DNA from: Raphanus sativus | Taxonomy: Eukaryota > Streptophyta > Magnoliopsida > Brassicales > Brassicaceae | Assembly: GCF_000801105.2 (NCBI RefSeq) | Contig: NC_079516.1 | Span: 13,206,001-13,270,000 of the forward strand | Direction: 5' to 3' | Length of the DNA stretch: 64,000 nt | Shown: piece after piece, positions 11,593 to 21,984 of the stretch | How the letters are laid out: every line of letters begins with the position of its first letter | Numbering within the stretch: the stretch's first letter is position 1 | The notes under the pieces: model-generated | Seen by the model: only the letters and a program-made list of their open reading frames with translations | The model's database searches: none | What the model was told of the DNA's origin: nothing | Translations under genes and position numbers: made by a program

Positions 11593-12150
11593 CAGTGCCG
11601 TGCGAGGGCTTTTTGGGGGGGGGGGGGGCGGGTTGGGGGGGGGGGAGGTGGGGTGGGTGGGTGAGTGGGTGGGGGTGGGGAGGTCAAAGCGAATTTTTAA
11701 AATAGAATTTTATAATATGTAATAAATATAATTTTTTAATTATGATAAAAGCCATTTTTAGTTTGTAACTTAAAATTAAAGGTCAAAATCATAAGTAGAA
11801 AACTGGTAATTTTAGAGAAAGCTAAAATAATAATTTGCTATTTAGAAAAAAAAATAATAATCATCTAAATGCAAATGATAAAGGAATAAAAATAAAAGTA
11901 GGAGGGAGGGGGGGAGAGGTTCAAAGCGAATTTTAAAATATAATTTATAATATGTAATAAAATATATATTTTTTAATTGTGATAAAAGCCATTTTTTTAC
12001 TTTGTAACTTAAAATTAAAGGTTAAAATCATAAGTAGAAAACTGGTAATTTTAGAGAAAGCTAAAATAATAATTCGCTATTTAGAGAAAGAAAAGAAAAA
12101 TAATCATCTAAATGCAAAATGATAAAAGTAATAAAAATAAAAGTGATAAG
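11593..12150 (+). mobile_element. hAT-like element remnant with internal tandem duplication
   Basis: It starts with cagtgccgtgcgagggc, which resembles terminal sequences of plant hAT-derived repeats that continue as aaagcgaattttaaaata. The body is a tandem duplication: 11681-11900 and 11917-12150 match closely (aaagcgaatttt, gataaaagccattttt, aactggtaattttagagaaa in both). Each unit is preceded by a G-rich tract. The right terminus was not identified. Confidence 0.45.
11615..11683 (+). repeat. G-rich tract, potential G-quadruplex
   Basis: About 69 bases almost free of pyrimidines on the plus strand: G14, C, G-runs, then repeated GGGTGGGTGAGTGGGTGGGG. It has many G3+ runs with loops of one or two bases. 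A shorter G-rich tract (11899-11919) precedes the second repeat unit. The longest homopolymer may be inaccurately assembled. Confidence 0.75.
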
Positions 12151-12605
12151 AAAAAAATATTGAATAAACATAATGGTAGATAAAGTAAACAATACTTTTT
12201 CATTTACAAAAATGATAGATAAAATATGTATGTTAAAACTTATTATTTATATTTTTTCTGTGAACTCTTTTATTCAAACTATCATAATGTATAAATAAAA
12301 ATACAAACAACTAATTATGGTAAGGAAAAAATTGGATTACAAATAAGCAAGTAACAAAAGCAAAACGAAAATCAGAACTGTGACGAGTTGGACCGTGACA
12401 GTTCTTTAAAAAAAAATTCTTAGCAATTTAGTTTAAGACATATTGAAATTGATTAGATCAAATAAAAGAATTCTTCGAAAACAAAAGTCAAATTCAGAAT
12501 CAGGTAAAAATCTACCTAAAAAACTATACTTTTAGCTCTACAGAACAATTTAATGAAATAAAAAGCTCTCAAAGTTGCACATTTCTTAGGACCCAAAGCA
12601 GAAGT

Positions 12606-12850
12606 TTTTTTTTTAAAATGAATGTAAAATTTTATTTAATCAAAACTGTACTACATTAAATGCTATTGTTTTATTTCCTGTACAAAGAATCAAAAATTCA
12701 AAAATTGAGACTAGAAACAATAGCTTCCAGCCTCATCGAGTCCCAAACCAAGCCATTAGGCCTTCTTCAAGATATTTTTGCAGAAGCTTTTTTGTAACCA
12801 ATGGTAAGCACTGTTCTGCATGTAGGATTGATCCTCTTCAAAACAAAATT
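12606..12850 (-). mobile_element. LINE 3'-end fragment
   Basis: On the minus strand, remnants of the LINE C-terminus (LLQKYLEEGLMAWFGTR) are followed by a 3' UTR ending in an A-run (T9 on the plus strand at 12606-12614, then aaaatgaatgtaaaatttta). It is truncated and carries stops. This is a separate insertion from 10544-10833. Confidence 0.5.
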
Positions 12851-13084
12851 CGAAACATTTCATCCATATAACAAAGGGAAGCAAAGCAAAAAAGCACACT
12901 CATATATACTCACTTTCGAATTTTCTACAGTTACATAAAACAACAAAAAAACTGATGTCTTGAGAATCCCGAGGAATATTGTCTAAATACGCTAATAATT
13001 TTTTTTTATAACCTAAAAAAGTTAAACCCGAATCTATTAAATACATATACCTAACTCTTAGGTAGGAGGTGCATCCCACAACAT
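12851..13084. other. AT-rich intergenic DNA
   Basis: Nothing recognised. Confidence 0.4.
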
Positions 13085-13235
13085 GTATTTTTCATATATT
13101 TATACGGACGCATCCGCAGTCATGGTGAACAGATCAATATGACTTAGTCTCCGTAGCATAAGGATCGAATCTAAAATATGTTTGCATTTAAGCCCGTCCG
13201 CTACCACTGGATCACAAGATCCGTTCTACGCTAAT
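13085..13235 (-). mobile_element. SINE-like element with tRNA-type head (candidate)
   Basis: On the minus strand, GATCCAGTGGTAGCGGACGG resembles a Pol III box A region. About 30 bases later GATTCGATCC matches box B (GWTCRANNC). That arrangement is typical of tRNA-derived SINEs. No cloverleaf, poly(A) tail or target-site duplication was found. Confidence 0.3.
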
Positions 13236-13575
13236 GATTCCTAGAAATTGTTATGAACAAATAAGTGTTTGTAAAAGCAAAAACACTTAGGGAGAAAACT
13301 AAACACCCGGTTTGTGTTTTGATTATATGAATGAATAATTTACAATCTTTTAAATCTATCTTTATACAACTTCAACACCCAGTATTTTTTTTTCTTTTTA
13401 GAAACTTTCTTGTTTAATAAAAATTGTTTTTCCTAACCTTAAAAGATATACAATACTGGTGTTCTGATATTTAAGTAAATTCCAAAATCGACAGAAACTC
13501 AATAAATCTGCATAACTGCAAAAAAAAAACTGTATAGAAGTGTACCTAAGTGTTCTGCATGGCTCTTCATGACAA

Positions 13576-13872
13576 TTACCTTGAAGGTACCTTTTCCCAC
13601 TGAGTCCTGGAGACAACAACTTTGCCAGATATAATATTGTTGGCCTGTGAAACAAAACCCTCGTTCATGTACATTATATCATGGCATCCCTCTTCTTTGG
13701 CTTGAGCCGCTTTCTCATTGGTCGAGACAATTCCAGTGACCTGGCTTGCCCATTGACACAACAGAGACCCGATTTCACCAGCTGTAGCCTGTAGCATGAA
13801 CGAAAATTGTGTGCCCATGTTTGGAGTATAATTGTGTAATATTGTTTCTTTAAACAGCCATATGTTCTCCAT
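13576..13872 (-). pseudogene. Quinone oxidoreductase (zeta-crystallin type) pseudogene fragment, copy 2
   Basis: The minus strand keeps an open frame of 98 codons. Its core, QATAGEIGSLLCQWASQ then VTGIVSTNEKAAQAKEEGCH and QANNIISGKVVV, matches the Rossmann-fold segment of zeta-crystallin-like quinone oxidoreductases (the family pattern is AAAGGVGSLLCQWA...STxEKAAxAK). A Gly-Val to Glu-Ile change hits the glycine-rich loop. The catalytic N-terminal domain and the C-terminal part are missing, so the fragment is non-functional although its frame is open. It is better preserved than copy 1. Confidence 0.7.
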
Positions 13873-14174
13873 TGGCTGATAGCTTCTTCGGATATGTCTG
13901 AATTGATCAGACAGCTATACTCTAGGACTTTTTTTTTTCAGTGAACATATGTGAACTGTGGACATTGTGAACATAGTTGACTTTCTGGTATTAGCAAAAT
14001 TTAAAATCTTTTTTTTTTCTGTAAGTGCACGAGGACGTAAAGTCGGGAGAGTTCCTAGGAATCTTTTACGATTCTATAAAACTACATCTCTAGTTGTTGT
14101 AGTTGTTATATCCTTTTACGCGAATATATTTATAGAAAAGTATGTATTATTATTTAAACCCGTAATGAAATTAG

Positions 14175-14327
14175 TTAATTAGTGAACTAGTTATTATTCT
14201 TTAAATAAAGGTTGTGGCGGCAACAACGTAATTACTTGTTGCAATTATCCTCTATTAATTAGTGAACTAATTATTATTCTTTAAATAAAGGTTGTGGCGG
14301 CAACAACGTGACTACTTGTTGCAATTA
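14175..14327. repeat. 80-bp tandem duplication upstream of kinase gene 2
   Basis: Two 73-bp blocks (14175-14247 and 14255-14327) differ at only a few positions. Both run from ttaattagtgaacta through aaaggttgtggcggcaacaa to cttgttgcaatta. Kinase gene 1 has a single diverged copy at about 2958-3030. The pair lies about 455-605 bp upstream of the start codon of gene 2. Confidence 0.85.
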
Positions 14328-14400
14328 ATTCATATTAAGAAAATGTCATTAGATCAACAAACTTAGGGGTGTTTCAGAAAAAAAAATCACCAAACTTAGA

Positions 14401-14604
14401 ACATGATTACCCCGGGATTCTTAGGATGGAGTTTTTAACGGAATATAAGAAAATATTTTTTAATTTTTAATAAAAAAGCTAAAAATTGATTCTTAAATAA
14501 GGTTTTTAAGAACCAGTTTTTAACTTTTTTAGTTAAAAATTAAAAAAAAACAGTTTCTTATATTCCGATAAAAAAACTCATCTTAATAACTCCTGATTAA
14601 TCAT
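14401..14604. mobile_element. MITE with long imperfect terminal inverted repeats
   Basis: The left arm (acatgattaccccgggattc, then ggagtttttaacggaatata) is the inverse of the right arm (tatattccgataaaaaaact, then aataactcctgattaatcat). Arms are about 55 bp. The loop is AT-rich with internal self-complementarity. It is absent from the upstream region of kinase gene 1, so it was inserted after the duplication or lost from unit 1. The superfamily is not certain. Confidence 0.6.
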
Positions 14605-14782
14605 GGTGTTAGGGTTCCTCGGAGTTCTTTTCTAAAACAGAAACTACTAGGTAAGTCACTAAGTTGCGTCTTGGATCTTTTTCAAACAAACAAAAAAAGT
14701 TGCGTCTTGGTTTTTTCTGTGCATTTACATATTCGTTGAAATCTATTTTTACATATACATTTCATTAGTTTCAGGTAAAGCA

Positions 14783-17700
14783 ATGGACAAGAAAAAGTCA
14801 GCAAGATCACTAAGCGAACACCTATCTCTACCTCCTCCCCCATCACATGCTGTAGCCGTAGCCATTAATGGAAAGAAGAAGAGCAAATACGTCTCCTTTT
14901 GGGCTCTTGAGAAGTTCATCCCTGAAGGCTTCTCTGATTTCAAATTGATCTATGTTCGTCCTCCTGTCACTTACATCCCTACCCCAAGTAAGTTGTGACA
15001 AAAAAGATTCTTATAGCTAATGCAAAAGACCTATGTGTTTGCAACAAAGATTTGAGTCTTTCTTATTCGGTTTCAGTGGGGAATGCGGTATCAATATGGA
15101 ACTCAAACGACACGCTCCGTCCTTACAAGAAAATGTTCGAAAGGAGAAAGGTTTGGTCTCAAGACTTTCTTTTCTTGTTCTGTTTTCTCAAAATTTGAAA
15201 GTAACCCAAATGGTCTCTAACATAGGTGAGAGTAGAGATTCTGGTGCTAGAGTCACACGATCCTGTGGCTGCGATAGCAGAAGAGATTGCTGGAACCAGA
15301 GTCACCAAACTGGTTATAGGAATGTCTCTCCGCGGATTCTTCACAAGAAAGATTGATATGTCTTCTATGATTGCAACTGCCGTTCCAAGATTCTGCACAG
15401 TCTATGTAGTCTCAAAGGGGAAACTAGCATCTGTGCGTCCTTCCGATTCAGACGCTAGCGGAACCATAAGGTTTGAGAGAATGGAGAGAGACAGTTCCAC
15501 GAGTGACTCCATTGATAGTCCTAATCCTAGTCCTAGAGTCCCCTCTGGTAAAATTTTACATTGAATCAAAATGAGCCTAGTAATGTCGGTTGTTGTATTG
15601 AGATGGAAGTCCAAGAAACTTAACAGTTATTTATTTGGTCTTTTTCTCGTTTATTTCAGAAGCGCAATCACGAGTCTCTAATATATCCACTGCTTCAAAA
15701 CATTCAGAGATGAGCAGCAGCGCGACGGTTCAAATGGATATGATGAGTTCATGCGAGACGGACCAGCAGTTGGAAGTGTCTACATGCAGAGCGATGCAGA
15801 CTGAAGAGCGGAAGAGTAACACTAGCAATGAGAGCTTTAGTGCATCATTTGCTTCTAAATGGAGAGATCACGAGGACTGGAGATCGATCAGGAGCTCGTC
15901 TTCTAGCAATAATCACGAGATAGCGAATATGGAGTGGGGGGTTGTGGTTCCTGAGAACTATTCTCGTGTTTCTTCTGATCAAGGTTCCAACATGTCTGAT
16001 GGCCTCCTCAGTTTCAATTCCATGACCGATAATAATAAGGTACGTTAACTATTTCATCTTGAGATTTTGGAACTTAAGTTAGATCTTGTCTTGATTCTAG
16101 AAATGACTAAATCTTGGTGCACCAATAAAATACCATATTTGTTGAGATTAGAAAAACGACTTTTTTGGGGTAAAATAGGATTTTTATTAAATAAATGAAG
16201 GTTTAGAAGAGAAATATCAGATTTTGAGGCTGTATGAATACACGTATAAAATATTATAAATGATTCAATTTCCTTATAATGCTCTAAATAGCTTCATAAT
16301 CTCCAAAATGCACCTAACCTTGCAAAGACTCTACGACTCTAAAACCGGATTTATAGCATCATTTGTTTACAACAAATTGTGTAGGCAAATCTAACATTTG
16401 AGATAGAGAAGCTGAGAGCCGAGCTGAAACATGTTCAGGAGATGTATGCTATGGCTGAAACTAAGACTGTCGATGCCTCTCAAAAGGTCATAGTTTAAGC
16501 TTTTGAACCACATAGACCATGATGATTATATGATTCTATGTTACATTACATTTCTTGTTTTTATTTGGGCTTTGGTTGCAGCTAACTGAGTTAAACCAAC
16601 GAAAATATGAGGACTCACAGAAGTTTACGGAGCTAAAAGAAAAGGAAAAAGTAGCTAATGATACATCATCAAAGGAGAAGCAAAGTTATGAAGAGACGAT
16701 GAAGGTTAAAGAACTCATGATGAAAGAGGCTTTACGTAGAAGGGAAGCTGAGATCAAAGCAGAGCGTGATGCTAAAGAGAAAGATAAGCTCCAAGCTTCT
16801 CTCGTCTCTCTGGGGATCCAATACCAACACTACTCATGGGAAGAGATTGCAGCCGCGACTTCTGACTTTTCTGAAGATCTCAAGATCGGAATGGGAGCTT
16901 ACGGAACCGTTTACAAATGCAATCTGCACCACACGGCCGGCGCTGTCAAAGTCCTTCACGCAGGAGAAACTCAGCTTTCCAAACAGTTTGATCAAGAGGT
17001 CAGTTTTCTAGTTACATTAAGCATAGTCGGTCATGGCCATATAGTGATTAAACATTCGTCTTGGCTCTAAATTTTAAAAAGTAAATATACATGAGTCTTT
17101 ACTGCACCTAAATTACATAATTTTCTTAATTAAGAATTATCTTAAAATGTTTATTGGTTTCCCATAATCTGAGGACCCGGCTCTAATAAATAAATCTTTT
17201 GGCTTACTTCAATTCTCAGTTTTTTTTTGTTTACCTAGAGGCCTCCCTAAGATGTTGGAGGCCATAAACAATTTATTAAGGTTTTAATAATTTTATTTTT
17301 TTAATTTAGGAGCTTTTTGCAGTGTAATTTTTTTTTGAAAAATTTTAGAGACCCTAATCCAAAGTTTCACTTCGCAGGACCACTCCAGTTTATCACACAC
17401 AAGCTTACCAATCAAAGTAAATGTTTTGTATTTATGTTTTGACAGCTTGAAATCTTGAGCAAGATCCGACATCCTCACCTCGTCCTCCTCCTCGGGGCAT
17501 GTCCGGAACGAGGCTGCCTGGTCTACGAATACATGGACAACGGAAGCTTATATGACAGGTTGATGCAAGTCAACGACATACCTGCTATCCCTTGGTTCGA
17601 GCGTTTCAGGATCGCTTTAGAAATCGCTTCAGCGCTAGTATTCCTCCACAAATCAAAGCCTAGACCAATCATTCACCGTGACCTCAAACCAGGTAACATC

Positions 17701-18468
17701 TTGCTTGACCACAACTTCGTCAGCAAACTAGGCGACGTTGGTCTCTCCACGATGATTAACCAAGACGATGCTGCTTCTAAACTAACCGTCTTAAAGAAAA
17801 CAAATCCTGTGGGAACACTATGTTACATCGACCCTGAGTATCAGCGGACCGGGATCATCTCACCTAAGTCCGATGTGTATTCACTAGGGATTGTGATTCT
17901 GCAGCTCATAACCGCCAAGTCCCCGATAGGGATTACTCATAAGGTTGAAGAATCTATTGGAAACGATGCTGAGTTTATGGCATTGTTGGATGTGAAAGCT
18001 GGAACGTGGCCTATTAGTGAGACTCGTGAGTTAGCTGCCTTGGGACTCTGGTGTACTGAGCTGAGACGTAGAGACAGACCAGACCTTAAAGATCTGATCA
18101 TCCCTGCTTTGGAACGGCTTTGGAAAGTCGTTGACGAAGCTCAAAACTCTGTCGGGAGAACTCCTTCTGGTCCTCCATCCCACTTCATTTGTCCACTTCT
18201 CAAGGTTTGAACAATATACTTACTTGCACGGCAAGAAATCTTTGCGTTGGTTATGATTTAACCTAGTTTTTTATATTGATTATAGGGAGTGATGAACGAG
18301 CCATGCGTAGCTGCAGATGGGTACACGTACGATCGTGAAGCTATACAGGACTGGCTGAGAGAGAATGATACGTCACCGGTGACAAACCTTCCGTTGCCTA
18401 ACAAGAACCTTCTTGCTAATTACAATCTTTACTCTGCAATTATGGAGTGGAAGTCCAATAAACAATAA
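14783..18468 (+). CDS. U-box domain protein kinase, tandem copy 2
   Basis: Paralogue of the gene at 3159-7027 with the same eight-exon layout: 14783-14987, 15077-15150, 15226-15547, 15660-16039, 16385-16486, 16582-16998, 17446-18204 and 18286-18468. All exons join in frame to 813 aa. The kinase core is intact: GMGAYGTV, Lys484, HRDLKPGN (Asp579) and DVG (Asp597), followed by a complete U-box. It differs from copy 1 in three ways. Exon 2 is 48 bp shorter, removing 16 residues of the USP-like domain between residues 75 and 76. Exon 4 starts at a new acceptor (tttcag|aag) because the ancestral acceptor and first coding bases are gone. Exon 6 lacks four residues. Deletions of 48 and 12 bp and a compensated acceptor shift suggest selection for the frame. 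The shortened USP-like domain may not fold normally. E3 and kinase activity are inferred from the family. Confidence 0.92.
17238..17389. mobile_element. Short hAT-like MITE in intron 6 of kinase gene 2
   Basis: The sequence from about ctagaggcctccctaagatg to ggaccactccag interrupts a stretch that is continuous in copy 1 (tttaccataaacttaccaat). The ends are imperfect inverted repeats (CTAGAGGCCTCC against CTGGAGTGGTCC), flanked by gtttacct and gtttatca, possibly a degenerate 8-bp target duplication. Ends like these, with ggaggccataaac just inside, are typical of small hAT-derived elements. Confidence 0.45.
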
Positions 18469-19183
18469 TGAGAGAGATAAGTACAATTTGATTGAATGAT
18501 CTTTTTTGTGTGTGTGTTTTCTCTTTTCCTCCTTTGTCTTTTGTGCGATGAGAGGCCATATTACAACAATAGAGTTGAAGAGGGATATGTCTTTTGTTTC
18601 GTTTTGTCTTTTTTTTTTGGGCCAAAAAGAAAAGAAAAGAGATATGTCTTTTGATTTACTCTCGTTTGATAAAAGTGTAACTTTACTTTGCACCTCCTTA
18701 AGAAAAAAAAACTCTTGATTTATCCTTTGATAAAGATTAATAAATCAAGCAAATGATTTGTCATTCTATGTTTTGCCCGCATTATACACACTACTAAACA
18801 ACAAATTCTATTTAAAAAACTGATTTCAGTCCAAATAGAATTAGATAGGCTGATAATATGTAGATGTTGGACCATCTCTAAGAAATAACCCACACCTCAC
18901 GAAATGTCCACTAGAGGTTAAGGCCAATAAATGCACATGCATGATCAATGATAAAGTTAAAACTGTGTTTATCAAACGCATAATTTAAAGTTTTATTCTC
19001 CATAACATCCTTATCTCAGATTTCCAGCACCTGTTATTTTGTCCAACATTGAATGTTTACCACTCAAAGCCATTTAATGAACATAATAAATGCTAAAAGT
19101 ACATCTGTATGCTCATATTGGACCTCCACTATAAATACATCCACAAGTAATTCAATGCTATTTTTCATAATATTAAATGTTTT
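18469..19183. other. 3' flank of kinase gene 2
   Basis: 3' untranslated region and intergenic DNA, homologous to 7028-7380 and 8337-8655. No gene is present. Confidence 0.5.
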
Positions 19184-19239
19184 GTGAAACTGAGTATTAA
19201 AGTTGTAGTTATTAAATCAACTCCTAAGACCATCATTAT

Positions 19240-19505
19240 TGAGAATGCCTTAAGGCAGTCCTTAAGGAAAAAGGGAAGAGGACCGAAAAAGAAAATGGGG
19301 AAAAACCGCTATATAAGGACTGTCCTTATGCTTTTCATGATCATCAAAAAAAAAAAAAAAACTAAGGGCTTTTGTTCACTGCCCATCAATAATGATGCTC
19401 TAAGAGCATATCTAATGGAAATATCTAACCTTGGGATGTCAACGTAGGTATCTATATGTAAATTGAGATTCCCATAGTTAGATATCCCATTGTGAATGTT
19501 CTAAT
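19240..19505. mobile_element. MITE-like inverted repeats
   Basis: Two small inverted-repeat structures are visible. One is ttaaggcagtccttaagg facing ataaggactgtccttatg (about 19250-19332). The other is gagcatatctaatgg facing gttagatatcccattg (about 19405-19490). An 87-codon open frame across this area is lysine-rich, repeat-derived and not a gene. Confidence 0.35.
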
Positions 19506-19814
19506 TAAATGACTGTACACTATTTGAGTAAATGACAAATTAGTTGGTAACTTTGTTTAAAAGTTCACATGTCACTCGAAATAGCTGTAGCCTGTAGAAG
19601 GACATACTAAATAAATGGTCACGTGTACATCTGTATTTCAATTGCTCTGTTGTATGAATAACCAGATCAAATTAACTTGTCGTGTGACTTATCTGACACT
19701 CTAAATAGGCATGTTTCTATTTCATTGTTAAACTTTTCAAGTATCCAAATACTAAGATTAATGCGAAGATGTTTATTAGTTGGAGAATAGACCGCAAGAT
19801 GTTTTTGAAAAGCC

Positions 19815-20000
19815 ACAGATGTCCCAATTAGTTTAAGCACAAGTGTTGGTACTGTTGCTCTGCTGGGTTCGATCCACCGTGGAAAAGATACTGTAAGCCA
19901 TGGACCATGTTTCTATGGTATCAGTGGCTGGCGGGTCCCAAACCTAGGGGATTATAGATCTTGTCTCTATACCTCCAGATAATAAAAAAATGTTTTGATT
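19815..20000 (+). mobile_element. SINE-like element (candidate)
   Basis: It has a possible box A region (agtttaagcacaagtgttgg) and a strong box B (GGTTCGATCC at 19866-19875), about 110 bp of body, and an A-rich end (aataaaaaaatg at 19980-19991). No clean target duplication was seen, and it does not fold as a tRNA. Confidence 0.3.
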
Positions 20001-20028
20001 TCAGAGGTTCAGATTGTGACAAGACCAG

Positions 20029-20418
20029 TGCTGTGCAAAGCATTTCAAAGGCCTAAGGCTATAATTTGTTTCATAAAAAGTAATACTAATAGTTTAAATG
20101 TAGTTAAAAATATATTTAATCACAAGTAAGATTTAAATGATAAGATTATTTTATATAAATGCTATTTTACTAATTAAAAATAATAATTATAAAAAGAAAC
20201 TGTGGTATAATAAGCAAATATTAAAGCATATCTTAAATCTAGTTATTAAATTTCTAGTTATAACATAATAAAATTAGTTAAGAGTACTTACTATAACTAA
20301 AACGAAGACTGAACTTATGTTAAAACCTTATTATGTGAGATTCATAGTGTTTAATTATAAAAATTTACAAGAACTAAAGGCCTTTGAAAGGTTTACAATA
20401 TGTTGGGTCCGCCAATGC
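20029..20418. mobile_element. hAT-like element remnant
   Basis: The left end cagtgctgtgcaaagc resembles the element at 11593. The right end gggtccgccaatg is a plausible degenerate inverse (CATTGGCGGACCC). The interior is AT-rich and non-coding. Confidence 0.35.
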
Positions 20419-21984
20419 CCTTTTAAACATGCTATAGGAGTGGATATTTTATCCGTTAATTTGATTCAATTTGTTATTTATTTCGAGTCCATTCAAAAAT
20501 TTTGGATATCCACAAATCTTTGAAACAAAGTAAATATTAGAAATCATATCCGTTAAAAACAAAACAAATCATAAATACTTAAAATTTTAGAGTCAAATGT
20601 TCGACCCACTCTGATTTTTGTACAAATAGATGTATATATACAATTAAATATAGAATTGTAAATGTATATTTATTCTAATAACACATAATTTTATTAATTT
20701 TATTTATAAAGTTACTTATAGAAATATTAAATTAAAAATGAATATAAAATCTTTATAGAAACCATAATTCTTCTTTAATTTTATCTTTTATAATAACATT
20801 TATTTATTTTTAAAAAATTATGAAACATATAGTTTCACTAATCCTTATTTTCTATTATGTAAAATATATTTAAAAGTTTGTATGATTTTTCCAAATTTAT
20901 TCATATTAAATAAAATGGATTGATATTCGTAAAATATCCATAAATATTCGTAAATATATATATGATTTTTGGATATCCACAAAACAAGATATCCATAGTT
21001 TTCAAAGTAAATCGTAAAATTACATATCTGTAAAATACAAATAAATATCAAATATTAAAAATTATGGTAATATTCCATTCATGACTGCTATATTGATAGT
21101 TTTTTTTTTTTTGAACTTGTGCTATATTGATAGTTCTCTCACGTATTTTGTTATGATTCATTTGCTTTAGAATAAATTAACATTGTATTCACTTTTGATC
21201 AACGAAAACTTCACAAATTGAAAAGTCAACAATATAGAATAAACAAGTTGGTAGTCCGACAAAAACCCACGTTGTTCTGACTTAAAATGTCATCTCGCTT
21301 CTCAAACCTTTGTGGAAAAAACATCACTTATTCACACAAACAAACAAAAAACATCTAAACTTTTGACAGTCTCATTCTCCTAACCTTACTTTTTTGAAAT
21401 CTTGGTTTAAGATATAGATATTTATTTAATCAAGTGACCATTTCACTGACTCAAATTTGATTCGTCATCTTCTTTCTTCTCTTTCTCTCTCTCTCCTTCA
21501 CATCCATTCGTCGAGTTTCTGGGAAAGCTTTAACCAAGTCAAAAGAAATCACCTTTATAGTATTTTTCTTACAATTTTACAAAAACAAACCTTAAACCTT
21601 GATGATCTTAGCTGTTGAATTGGCTATCAAATCTTCCTTTTTTTGTTATTATAAAATTAACATTATTTTAAATTTTTTATATTTTATCCATTAAGGATTC
21701 AACTTGTTTGTTTAGTCCAAGAATATGTCTTTGTAACTACATAAAGTAATCGGATAAAAACATACCAAGTTGTTTCAAAAGAAAAAAATACCAAGTCATG
21801 ACTCTCTCTTCACCTCCCTTTGTCTCTCTAAGCTGTTAAAATCATTTCAACAACGAGATTAAGGAAACAAAAACCTTGAATCTCTGAAGTCAAATCCATC
21901 AGCAATCTTCAAAGTTATCTCTATCTCTTTCTTGGTCTCTGTAGTTTCTTGGATTATCAGATCATATCCGTTGAAATTCAAGAA
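20419..21984. other. AT-rich region upstream of kinase gene 3
   Basis: 20440-21060 holds degenerate ggatatccacaaa/atatccgtt repeats related to those at 9870-10400. From about 21420 on, CT-rich and AT-rich sequence leads into the leader of the next gene. No gene is present. Confidence 0.45.

Larger units (their letters stand above)
13310..19115. repeat. Tandem duplication, unit 2
   Basis: Counterpart of 1690-8660, about 11.6 kb downstream. It carries the second quinone-reductase fragment, a doubled 80-bp upstream block, and the second kinase gene. It lacks the about 955-bp segment holding the small minus-strand gene: agaattagat is followed almost directly by tatgtagatgttgg. Confidence 0.85.

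Noticed and set aside
19184..19447. Open frame of 87 codons
   Set aside because: It spans MITE-like inverted repeats and a poly(A)-like tract, and its Lys-rich composition follows from that.
19866..19875. tRNA gene suggested by GGTTCGATCC
   Set aside because: No acceptor stem or anticodon arm can be formed around it; it is kept only as a weak SINE candidate.
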